Source: Verpa conica (lineage: Eukaryota; Ascomycota; Pezizomycetes; Pezizales; Morchellaceae). From it: a stretch of DNA of 64,000 bases. The stretch covers positions 806,001 through 870,000 of the forward strand of contig JAUFSD010000024.1 of the NCBI GenBank assembly GCA_033030425.1, in the 5' to 3' direction. The position numbers and the translations under genes are program-made. The notes under the pieces are model-generated. The model had not been told where the DNA came from. It searched no databases and saw nothing but the letters and a program-made list of their open reading frames with translations. Shown piece by piece: positions 12,114-23,800 of the stretch (position 1 is its first letter; every line of letters starts with the position of its first letter).

Positions 12114-15100
12114 TTGGAGGGTCCAATAAATAGTCTATCATCTGGATCCTGCATGTGTTCTAGGCTAGATCAAAGCCTGTTCACATGCTTACGCACTGCA
12201 TAACTGAGCCACAGATTGCGGGGAACAGTCCAATACGTAAGGCTATATTTTGTAGAGATGGAGCATATATTTTTGTAAACTATTACTACATACATTCTTT
12301 TATTCCTGGTAAAGCGGGACTGTCTCTGGGAAAGCGGGCGTCTGGGAAAGCTAAATGTATAAGAGGGGTATAGCAGCAAGTAAGGGAAGGAAAGAACTCC
12401 AAGGTTACGAATCTAACGATCGCATATTAGTGCACATAACGGTTATTTTTTTGCGCTCGGTTAATGCGCCCGAGTTGGATGCATACCTACATCATCATGC
12501 TTCCAAACCTTCTTTCCCTGTCATATATCATCTTTTGCGCGCTCGGCCACCCCAGAAAAGACCCCAGATGATCTGCGCTAGTGAATCTCCTCCTAAATGA
12601 TGACCCCCCAAAAGTTCGGACGAAACGGGAAAACAAACTCCGACAAGGAAAGAAGAAACAGAGCACCGCCTACCATAGGCTGAGTCCAACGTCGTGACTA
12701 CACGACTTTGGGGATCCTAGGAGGACATCCGCATATCCTATTGGAAATGACTTTGATGCGATAGTACCAGGGGCGGGGAGACGAGGAACGGGCCCTTGAA
12801 ACTGCTTAGGCAAAGGGGAAACAAGCGCTGTACATACGATACATCGGGGGGTGAATCACAGGCTAATCTGACAACCGCCACACGGCTGAGGAGGCTTCCT
12901 CATCCTTATGTGAACTCTCACTCTTTTTGCTTGCCCCACCGAAGCTATCGAGATTATTTACGTCACTTTATTTTTTGTTTCGTTTTGGTTGCCTTGGACC
13001 TTGAAGACAAAGGGAGTAAACTTCTGGAAAGAGGCTCATGATCAGGTCACAGACTGCTCTTGATTGTTTCCCTAGCCCTGAGAGCCGCGGTTGCCTAGGT
13101 TTGTTCCTGAAGCGGAACTTAGTAGCGCCTGAGAAATGGGTCATCTTTCAAATTTTATATTTATATATATCTGCTTATACAATCATTATTTTAATATTTT
13201 ATTTTTATCTCTCTATCTTCTGTCGCAATAAATTAAGGGTCTTTCTTCTGACAGCCTGACTCAATATCACTACAAAAAGTACGTCATATTTTGAATCACC
13301 TGTACGACGGAGGGGCTAGGCTGTGTAGCTCCACCCCCTCTCTCTCTCCGAGTGAGACTTGATGATTCACTCTCAGGAATTTTATAGAAGACTTTGGAAT
13401 TCCAGACACCTATATTGATGAAACTCTTGATCATGAGATATATCTTTGAGTTTTATGTTCCTGACGGTCCCTGAAAGCTTATGGGGATGATAGCCCCCCC
13501 CTTTACAGAAGAATGTCCCGTGGCTAATGATGAAATACACCTACCATACCGGAGCTCCCCCCCCCAAAAAAAAAAATGCCGAGCTCCGAAATAATAAAAA
13601 ATTTAAAACTAGATAAGAAATAAAAATAAAATAAAATAAAAATAAAATACTATAAACCGTAAGTATGCACTACGCGTCCTGTCATACGCGTCCTGTTTCC
13701 GTCGCAACAAAAAGTAACCACTGGTTGATCCCAAGCCTATACCGGTTTACGTATGCCCATTTTTTTTATTTTTTTTATTCCATTTGCCTCCCGATATCAA
13801 AGACTAGCACAGACTATTCGGCAGATTTAAAGTAAGGATCTGTAACGGGATCTGTTGAACCTGCAGTTCGACCTAATACCTACCTGCAGCACATCGGTCG
13901 TATGGGGTGGGGGGAAGAAGGAAGGGGGAGGGGGGAAGGTGGAAAGAAACAATATCGACCTATCGGTTCTCGCACGCGGTATCCTTGAGGGAGAGAATGG
14001 TTACTCGGCCTGCTTGGAAATCATCCGTTTATGATGGCTTCCTTTATACGACTGTGGTACACACTAGCTTGCCTACTTGCACGTTTAGGAGGGAGGGGGG
14101 GACCAGGTTGTTTAGCTTAGTTATTAGATGATTCGGAGCTGATTCTTAGCCCCCTCCTCTCCTCCGACTCCGGCTCTTCCCTTGTTCGGGTGGTTGTGGA
14201 GCTGAAGGGTTCTTTACATGAGTTCTGGAGGTTTGAATCGCGACTGGGTTTTTGCGTAAGCTTATATGAACACCCGATAGTACTAGTTTATTTCTCTACC
14301 CGAATATCCTTTTTCTTTTCTTTTCTTCTTCCTCTTTCCCTTGATTCCCGATCCCGGATCTATATTCCCGTTAAGAATTATGATGTAGCTGGTCAGACAA
14401 GGGGGGACCATTTGCGGGGAAGAGAAATATGGGTCATGGGTGCTATAGAGAATGTTTTTTTGAGTTCTTCTTGTGTACCGATCCGGCCGGGGTTCCGATT
14501 TGTTAACTGGGTGTATTATATTTTACTATTTAATTTCCTTCCTTGATTGGGGGAGGGGATATAGTAACGCAACCGGGAGACGGAATTTGGTCCATAGCTG
14601 TAGTAGATTACACAGAAAGAACAAGAAGGGAATAGTGATGAGGGAAACTCCAGAGAGAGAGAGGGAAAAAACATTATATTATCCGCGACGATGTTTACAG
14701 GGGGTGTGAAGGAGCTCATCTATGGGAGAGTAACTCGGTTGGTTGGCTAGATTGTTAGCTTGTGGTTTCGCAAGCACTGCAGTGCAAGGTATATAGGGGG
14801 TCTTCTTTGTGCTCCTTGTCACGTAAAAGGAACAACCTCCCCGCGGCCCGATAGGTATAAAGAATAGTCTAAAGGAACCGCTTGAATGGTTCGAGTCGCA
14901 ATAGGGCATTGGAATCGAAAGGGCTGCAAAGATCGAGTCTGTGGTATGTCGTACACATTTCCCCGCTTCCGATGATCTGACAGGAAGTGAAGGCGGGGCA
15001 ATGAATTAATACGGCTCACTATTGCTTATGGCTAATACTGTGGGGGGATGTTTTTTCCCTCCTTTCCATAGAGGTGGCTTTGTACTCCTCACAACCCCCC

Positions 15101-17535
15101 TCCCCCTCCCCAATTAAGTAGTAGAAAGAAATATTCGGTTCTACAGGGCATCTATGTTTATTAATTCAACTGTAGAAAGATGGTAGTCCGGGTTTTACAT
15201 CACCGCTACATAGAAAGGGTAAGATTATTGGAGGTGTGCGAATACCTAGTCTCCCCGAAGGTAGCAGTTGCACAAGTCTCCCATGGCTACTCAGGCTAAC
15301 TAGTCACGGAAAAATGATTTCAGATTTCATTGCCAAGAGCCATTTCGGAGCATCGATAATGCCGAATTCAAACTAGCCATATAGAGAATACGTCAACTAC
15401 CATTGAGCAGAGAGAGGACCCGGCATCCCGTCTTTTTGCTTCAGCCGGTAGATAGGATACGCTTAGTTATGTATAATGTAGGTAACAGTCATTGGGTTTT
15501 ACCCTATACGTCCGTATGTAGGTACATGGACGCATTGATTGGCAGGAGAGACGGAGTTGAATGGGCAGATGCTCGACGGCTAAGGCGAGATGCGCGAAAT
15601 ACATGTGGCTGAACGGCATGCCTATATGTAGCCTTGATGGGTGGCGGGGTAGGTACATGTAGACTCAGAGAACTACAAGTACATGTACTCAGTGTATAGA
15701 AGTTTTTATGCAACGCAGTCTATGTGGAGACACGTCTAGTGGGGCGGAGGATGAGGAGAGAAGACGAGGGACAGTCAGTCAATCAGTCAAACACGCACAT
15801 ACAAGAATACGGCGAGAGTCATATTAAATATCACCTTCCTTCACCAGTGTTTCCATCTATGGATCAGAGCATCCTAACGAACCATAGATGTCCCTTGGTT
15901 GCGTGTAGTCAATTGACAGTACATATTACCAATTAGGGGGATGTTTGCAGGAGGGTACAAATTCAGTCAGCAAAGAAAGGGAAGGGGGAAAAAGTGGATC
16001 AAGAACAAAAAAACTCATCAGTGTTTGTCCCCGCGCAACCCCTCCTTTGCCGGTGTAGTGTGGGAGCCTCAACTTCAATTCCTAACCTCTAGATTTTTCT
16101 TCCCTTTGCCCTCACTTCCGCTTAACCATTCCTTTTCTTTTGCCAGTCCATCTATCTCATCGCCATCTCCGAGGGCTATTATTTCTTGCTCTCGCCATCT
16201 CACTCGCTCTTCTGAGTTCGCCCCACCAACGGCGACGATCAGTGGAAGCAAGTAATAGTAAAAAAGAGTACATACAGAACTCCGCGCATCATCTTTGCAC
16301 ACAGGCAGCCAAACTTTAGGGTATCATTCACCCCTCCTCTCATCACTTTATCTCCTCTGTATTTTTCTTTTGGTGTGATTGTCCCCTTTGAGGTTTACGG
16401 CCCTCATTTTTCCGGTACCGCTATTGCCCTGTCTAGCGATCCTCCCTCCCACTACTACCAAAGCAGTCACGATCACTGAACGCCCCAAGTGTTCGGAGAT
16501 CTCTCTGCACTGCAAGCATAGGAAAAAAAAAGATCAAACAGATTTTTAAAGTATCGTTTTCAAGACTTCAAAAGGCTTTTCTAAAGTCCGTCCCTACTGT
16601 GAAAACAGGAACGGTAAAACCCCCATTTCCATTCCAATCGTGCCTCATCCCTCCAACCTGTGGCTTGTGCCTGGCAAACTCCCGGCGGTGTCGTGTGTGA
16701 TTTCTCCGTCTTCCGGCTACTTTTTTTTTCCGCGTGGTTCTAAAGTGTCATCGCTGACCCATCGTCATCGCCGTTTCTCTTCCAAACCAAACAGATTCTA
16801 GGAAACCAGCGCGACGTTGACACCGGTCTTTTGAGTCTCTTGACTCAGAAATCTTTGTGTACGATATATTGTATTCCCTAAGATCTTAATACTTCTTCTT
16901 ACCGCTTGCCCGGATCACATAGTGATCGTGCCCGGCACCTCTCGGCTCCTCGCGGCTTACCTGACTTCGTCCCTTCGCCTCCGAGGATCCACCTGTCAAT
17001 TCCTCACGATCCCTCGGGTTCTCTCTGTCTGGGACTTGCTTTTCGCTAAAACAAATACTATCTTCCCAAGAAATAACGTCACCACTTGCGCGTTTGCACT
17101 TTGTTTTTCCGACCGAAAAAAGCCCCCCCCCCCCGCTACAAGGCTGACACATCCGGCCATCATCGTTAAAACCGACAAACACTTCTTGTTTCCGTATTGT
17201 CCTTCTCTAAGCTTCTAGAAGAAAATACAAACATCTTCCTCCCCTAAAGGTGACGGTGAAAGGTAGCGTGTCTTCACTTGTGTGTTCTTACTGCAGCTCT
17301 TTGTGAGTGCGTGAAGAGCGGGCGAGCACCGGCTTCTCCCACTATTTGTGAAAGCAGAAATCTCCCGGGTTCCCCACGACCTTGTTGACGGCTCAATCTC
17401 TTCGCAGGACGCACTTGAACAACCCCTCCTTCTTTCAAAGGATACCCCACTAGGGAATACAAATTTCGTTCCACACTTTTCTTTCTCGCAAAGATTTTAG
17501 GTCCGAATTCTTTCCCTTTCAGCGATAGGATTATC
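12114..17535. other. Long intergenic region, no gene seen
   Basis: About 5.4 kb without a supportable gene between SFT2 and the LARP1-like gene. Open frames are short and show no conserved motif. Low-complexity features include an AAATA-rich run at about 13618-13650, T-runs near 13760-13780, G-runs around 13905-13935 and C-runs at 13558-13566. The last 1.2 kb (16.3-17.5 kb) is pyrimidine rich on the plus strand, with C/T blocks. It probably holds the promoter and a long 5' untranslated leader of the LARP1-like gene, possibly with an unrecognised leader intron. Confidence 0.5.
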
Positions 17536-17683
17536 ATGACTACTACGTCTGCCAGCAGACCCATAAATTCATCAGAGACTACTTTCTCTTACGCCGCCGC
17601 TGCATCAGGAAAAAATTCCGCTAGTTCTACACCCACAAACAAGTCACAGACTAGCGGCTTAACCAAACCCACCGTCCCTTCGC

Positions 17684-17717
<34 letters not shown>

Positions 17718-20700
17718 CACTACTGGAACATCGGTGTCTTCGACCTCTTCAGCAGTACAAAACATGAACGGAAGCACACCACCCACCACTGGAGCGTCCA
17801 CTCCCCAATCTCTCCCAGCACTTGCGGCCGACTCAAATTCCAAAACAAATGGTGATGCAAACTCTACAGTTATACCACCCGCTGTGCCATCTCCAAGTCT
17901 AGGGGCAGGGCCAACCCCTACGTTACCGAAGGAGGACGAATCGATGGCATCAGTCTCATCCGTGTCAGAGGACAAAGGGAGCGCCTGGGAGAAGCAATCT
18001 CAGGCATCCAGCCATACAGAGAATAAAACCTCTAGCGCTGGTAGCAGGACACCTGATGTTTCTAAAGGTAACGATTTGGTTCCTGCTGCTCTTCCAGCAG
18101 TGAATCCTTGGAAGGTAAGGTCTGAAAACTTGACTGCCAAGAAACCAAGTCCTCCTGCACAAACTGCTGCCAAGACTCCTACAAACCCAGGCAACGCCAA
18201 GGACAATGGGGATAAGCCGGCGGAGCCGAGGCAGGCGGATAAGAAAAAGAAACCCTCTAGTGAAAACCAGGATGTCTCAGAGAAAGAAAAATCTAAAGAG
18301 GTGTCTAGTGGGGTTAAAGATGTTTCAACGAGGGAATTCAGAGATCGTAAAAAGAGTACAGATGCAGGAAGGGTCAATGGCCCCGTAAACAAGGAGGATG
18401 GTATTTTATCTAATTCTACTTAGAGATTTTTACGACGATTGACTAATATGGCTTCGTTTCGGCAATAGGTCCCAGGAAATTGACAAGGAAACACCAACAG
18501 TCTGAAAAAGAAACAGCCGTTCCGGTTCTCCCCCCGCCGGTCACAGATACCGAGTCTTGGCCAACGCCAGAGATTGCGCAAGATGAGGTTGAGAAGGCTA
18601 AACGGGATAAAGATGAGAAGGATAAAACTGCATCGTCTGGGGTTCGGGCCGGTTCGAGGTGGGTGTCGGTTCCAATAACTATACCACACGTTCCACCATT
18701 CGTAAATAAACCAGGGCGTGGTAGAGGTACCCGGGGGGGCCGTGATGGTATTAGCAGAGCGGGTTTAGGAGCGATTCCATCATCATCATCGCCAAACGGC
18801 GAGAAGCATACTGGGAGTGCTTTTGGGTCTGGAGCAGGAGCAGAGAATGACCGCGGCCGTCAAGGTTCTAGTTCTGGTCCATCTCGTGGGGGGTACCAAG
18901 GAAATAAGGCTGGAAAGCGCGCTACAAGTGCTGGTGGCACTGCGCAGCGTCGTGAGTCGAAAGGGTCATTGCCTATTCCTCCCCCTGAGAAGCGGAAGGA
19001 TTTAGCGATAGCTCCGGAGGTTGGAGATTCCGCTGCTGAATCAACCCAATCTACTAAGACAGCTTCTACCGGAACACAAACCCATGAGAGGGTACGTCGT
19101 GGTTCAAGAGCAGATGAGTCAAACTTTGTTGCACAAGGAGATGGGCGTCAGTTCCACGAAAACCAGGACAGGGGTCATCAGAACGGTAATGGAAATTATC
19201 ATCCTAGGTCAGAGCGTGGATACAACCAGGGGTTTAATCGTTCAGATCATCATGGAGGTGATGGTGCTCCTACACATACGCCTAGAGAGCGTGGTTTTGA
19301 AGGGGGACGTGGTCGTGGCTATAGAGGGCGTGGTAGCCACCATAACCAACAATATTCAAATGGACACAATGGTGGGCATCATCAAAACCCTGGACCCCAT
19401 TTTACCTCTACTCCTCCACATTTCAATGCTCACCATACAAATGGGCAATATCCAGCTCAGAATTCTCGGCCTTCACAACGCTCATTCAGAGCCGGATCAG
19501 GATCGCATCAGGGCGCCAACAATTCGAACTATCGTTATCCCAACCCCAATATGCAACCTCCTCCCCCACCAATATTTATGCCAGCATATCCACTTCACTA
19601 CGATTTTAGCATGATTTCCCCAACAGGAATTCCGTTGCCTATCGAATTCCCTGGGATTCTTGAGATTATTGCACAAATGTAAGTTTTTCGTGAGCGTTGC
19701 TTAGATATCTGATTTTTCAGCTTATTATTGACTTTTGTGTAGTAACTACTACTTTTCCGTCGACAATCTTTGCAAAGATATGTTCTTGCGAAAACACATG
19801 GATAGTGACGGCTTTGTCAAGTTGTCACTTATTGCAGGATTTACTCGTATGAGAAATCTAACTGTAGACATGAATCTCTTGCGGGAGGCTTGCTTGAGGT
19901 CACAAGAAGTACAACTTGCCCATGGAGTTGATGATTTCCACCTTAGGAAAGCTGTTGGATGGGAAACTTGGGTCCTAAATGAGAAGGAGCGTGATCCTTC
20001 GGCCCAATGTGACCAGAGCAGCTGGCAAATCGATCCAAGACAGCGCAGCCAGCAGAATAATAACTCAGGTTCACCTCTTGAGATGTCCGGCTCTGCTGCA
20101 CCTTTTATGCCTGGCCCTGGCAGAGGTCAAAACCAGAATGTTATTGCTCCTGGTGCCCCACCCTTCGTCCCATCAGGTATCTTCCCTTCGGTTTTCGGCA
20201 ATACTCCTTTGTCGGCCAATGTCCCAGAATTTTCACCAAACACAATCCCATTTACCAACGGAACAGCGGAGCATTCTGGACCCATCCAAGATGAGTTTTT
20301 CCTTGAAGACTCTCAGAGGCTGGTTGTCGTTACCAAGCGCCCAGGACACACGTCTCCCATGACGTCTCCCTCTAGGTCTAGGACAAATGGTATAATCACC
20401 AATGGTACTTCAACGTAAGTTAACTCCATTTAGCACAATGCAATCGTGTTCATTTTCTCACTTATGAATAGTCCCTCTAGCCCGAATAGGCCATCATTTG
20501 GATCTAACTCTGAAGTTGGATGGCTTTTGAAAGACGACAACCAGAACCTAGAATCTGAGACATACATCCATAGGCTCTACCCCCACGCCTTAGTACAGGC
20601 TGAGAAGCAGCGTGAGATCTCCGGGCCAACCAAAAACACAGAAATGGCCACTCTCTACAAATTCTGGTCCCACTTCCTTTGTGCCAAGTTCAATAGCTTG

Positions 20701-21060
20701 ATGTACAATGATTTCAGAAAATACGCATTTTTAGATGCAGATCTCTCCCTCCGCTTTGGTCTGGAATGTGTCTACAAGTTCTACGAGGATGGACTCGTGA
20801 ATCGCGAGCAGTTCCATGACAGCTTAATCCAGGATCTAGTCACTTTAGTGAAGAAAGATGCTAAGAACGGACAGGAGCTCGGTCCTGAAAAGATCAAGTC
20901 ACTTTTATCGAATCCCCAATTGAATACCGAGCGCAAACAAAAGATTGAAGATCTGTTAGATTCTGAAATTCAATTGATTCTTCAGAACGGTGTGGAAGCA
21001 AAGGATGAATTAGTCGAGTCTTATACTGCTGTACGTTGTATACAAAGCCTTTCTTTGTAG
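17536..21060 (+). CDS. LARP1-like La-related RNA-binding protein
   Basis: Cytoplasmic RNA-binding protein of the La-related protein 1 group, which in other eukaryotes controls translation and stability of ribosomal-protein mRNAs. Exons: 17536-18400, 18469-19678, 19743-20414 and 20472-21060, giving 1111 residues. The first 680 residues are disordered: Ser/Thr rich with a threonine tract at 17684-17724, then Lys/Glu rich, then RGG/His/Gly rich (GRGRGYRGRG). A La motif follows at about residues 685-775 (NYYFSVDNLCKDMFLRKHMD, then VGWETWVL). Residues 935-1060 match the LARP1 C-terminal DM15 repeats (LYKFWSHFLCAKFN, LRFGLECVYKFYEDGL). An alternative end exists: a GTACGT donor at 21031 and a TAG acceptor at 21082 would place TGA directly after Ala, giving 1102 residues. 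The La motif makes the family call firm. Confidence 0.93.
17684..17724 (+). repeat. ACT trinucleotide microsatellite in coding sequence
   Basis: About thirteen ACT/ACC codons in a row encode a threonine tract in the disordered N-terminus of the LARP1-like protein. Because the unit is three bases, length change keeps the frame. The opposite strand gives a poly-valine shadow frame. Confidence 0.9.
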
Positions 21061-21085
21061 CTTTATAACTGACAACCTGTAGTGA

Positions 21086-23800
21086 AACTATGCCATAGCG
21101 TCAACTTGACTATTTTACGCCTACTTATTTCGCACAGGTGGTGTGATTCTATCTACTGGTTGTCGTGTATTCTCTCTCTAGGAGTTTTTATCGTCATTAA
21201 AAACGTGCCTCATTATTCCTTGTTCTCTTCTCGTTCCTCAAACTAGATTTTTTTTCCCCCTTTCGCTTCCATTCCCAAAAGATCTACTTTAAAAACAAAC
21301 ATTTCCTCTGTCTTAATATGGCGCCAACTTGTTTTTTTTCTTTTCTTATTCCTGTACTCAAATTCTCTGCTGGCTGTGCCTTCCCTTTATGTTTTCTTGC
21401 CCCGATCACATTTCTTTATTCATCACTTCATTTCTACCATGGTCTTGAACTACGTAGGAAGTTTTCTGCAGAAAAGTTGTCACGGTAAGAATAAGCATCT
21501 AAATGTTCGTGGGATTTGAAAGGCGTCGTTTTCCTTGTCTCACTATGGGTTCTTTTTTCCTTCTTTTATTCTTCAACAAAAACGCAAACATGGACAGCGG
21601 TTTATGACTCCGTTTTAACTTCACGTACATAGTTATTCTTTTTACGGCTTTGGTTTTTTTTTTTGATGGTATATTTTCTTCCCTCGTTTTCTCTTGGGTT
21701 GGGTACGTCTGTTCATACCCTCTTTCCTGAGAAGGATGATTGAGTGGGGTGTGCGTTGGATCAACATTCTTTTATGTAGGATGCGCTACAGAGGCATAAG
21801 TACTTCTATGATTGTTCTTCGGGGTTTCTTTCATCATCGGTAGCCAGCCTCTCGAGATATATTGTGCTGAGCGGCTAAATTGAACGATGAAAAAAAACAT
21901 TGAAAAAAAGATGATGGGAAACCTACTACAAATTACGAAGGGCTTTTTTTTTTATTTTTCCCTCCTACGTTCGTGGTGTATTTGTTTTAGGTAGTTTGGA
22001 GTTGTGTTCTTTGGTTTTTATACTTTAGCTATGTGCACCTGTACCCTTCGTTTACCCCCTCCCAAAGTCTTCTACTTTTTAGGGTTATTTGAATGGTGTT
22101 TTATGCTTCTGGTTAACTGTTTTTTTTATTATCACTCTCTACTTTGTGTATGTTGCGTTACGTTTCTTGGTATCCGTGATTTGGCTGAGCATGGGGAATG
22201 GCAGGCTGGAATAAAAAGGTTTATTTGTAAGATTGGGCTTTTTTCGAAATGAAATAAGAATTCGAGCCAGAGTTTTATGGCTACATGTACTTTCTTTTCT
22301 TTCTTAGAATGGAAATTCACATTGAGGGCCTAAGATACAAGCATGATGCATATTGATCATTGACCGTACATTGTTTACCAAAGTCTGTTAGTGATATCCC
22401 GTTCGCCCCCATGCTCCCATCTGCCCCTCACTCCCTCAAGCCTTCCAAGGACACATGATTACAGACTCTCCGGGCTCGAGCATACTCTCCGGCCGGGCTC
22501 TAGCCTTACAAGCCTAAGTCCGTGAACCGGTCCATAGACATCATTACAAAATAACTCTACCCCGTCGAGGCTACTAAGACTACTAACAATAGCCCTATAG
22601 AATCATTCCTTTCTTTAATTACCATAGCACTAGAAAATCAGGATCTTTTTATTCTACAGCTATAACCTACTCTATGACTTATGATTAATTAATTCATTCA
22701 TTCACCATAACCTACATTCCTGAATGTGGAGGAGATTTCCTAAATAGGCTAAGGCCACTTCGGTGAAGTCTTAAAGTGTCTCTCCGAGGCCTAACACCGG
22801 CCCGCCATCGGTCCGATATGGAGAATGCACTTGTCCGCCAGAGTAAGAACCAGAAATCAGGGGGGGCAATTTTGTATGTGTGGCGTCGTGCACAGATATT
22901 CTACCATACACATCGTGACCCCCGGTTTTCTGGTGCTTACCCTGGCGAACAAGTATAGGGTCTGTAGAAAGTCTCCTAGAGCTACTTGAGTATCCTATCA
23001 ATATCTAGAGAGTTGAATTGTATGAATGAGTGATAGTCCATGATGGGATTATGAGCACGAAATCCTAAGCATTCCTCTCTGAAATAAACAAAGGGACTTG
23101 TTGTGATCCAATTGGTTCCCCTATTGATAGTTTTTTTTACTATTGGCTTACCGTAGGATTTACCATAATCCCAACTAGTCGACGGCTAGCTAGGGGGTGG
23201 CTGGAGCTAGGTAGATATGAAAGTTAATCTTATAGAGTTACTCGTTAAGGGAATATAGATTCTATTCCCAGAGTTACTAGAAGTATCAAAGAGGTTGCCG
23301 TATAATAAGCGGAATTATGCTACATAGGTGTTACTATATTGCTATGAGGGTGGCTTTACGAGCACCATACACCACTCATACCCGGATATCTATTTCTAAG
23401 CTAATGAGGACGAAATGAAACAAAGCCACCGCACTTTAGGTACTCTACAGCCTCTGGTAGAATTATTCTGGAAACAGGGATTATCGAGCAGGGGCTTCTA
23501 GCCAATGCTATTGTCCAAACCTTCGTCAAAAACGTAGAAGACGAATTATCGTGCGCGCCACATTTCCACAATAATTATACCGGGAGCTGTACATGCAGTA
23601 TACCAAACAAAGGTTTAAGCCACTTACGTGTAACAAATACGCTCGTCACGTGCACAATGACGGATATCTTAATGGCCGCGTCAAGGCAACAGTTACTATT
23701 TATATCCCAATTCTTAGAAGCAGCCGGGTAAGCCGAGCTGATATGAGGCTGTTAATATATACTCCTCTTTTCTAATACTAATTCCAATAGTCGCCCTACG
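21086..23800. other. Intergenic region with 3' UTR and foldback element
   Basis: The first kilobase is T-rich on the plus strand and probably contains the 3' untranslated region of the LARP1-like gene. From 22.4 kb the base composition changes to AT-rich, stop-laden sequence like that at 1-5 kb. The only clear structure is the foldback at 22829-22954. A CTAATACTAATTCCAATAG string at 23772-23790 resembles a branch point plus 3' splice site just before the F-box start, so an upstream noncoding exon is possible. Confidence 0.45.
22829..22954. repeat. Imperfect inverted repeat (foldback hairpin)
   Basis: Two arms of about 50 bases face each other around a loop of roughly 25 bases. The left arm begins ACTTGTCCGCCAGAGTAAG; the reverse complement of the right arm begins ACTTGTTCGCCAGGGTAAG. 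Matching continues through ACCAGAAA, a G-run and TGTGTGG/TGTATGG with scattered mismatches. The symmetry is strong enough that both strands encode nearly the same peptide (LVRQSKNQKSGG against LVRQGKHQKTGG). It could be a miniature inverted-repeat element, a decayed inverted duplication or a structured transcript. I saw no clear target-site duplication. Confidence 0.8.

Noticed and set aside
17589..17975. 128-codon minus-strand frame with a valine run
   Set aside because: It is the complement of the ACT threonine tract and neighbouring coding sequence of the LARP1-like gene.
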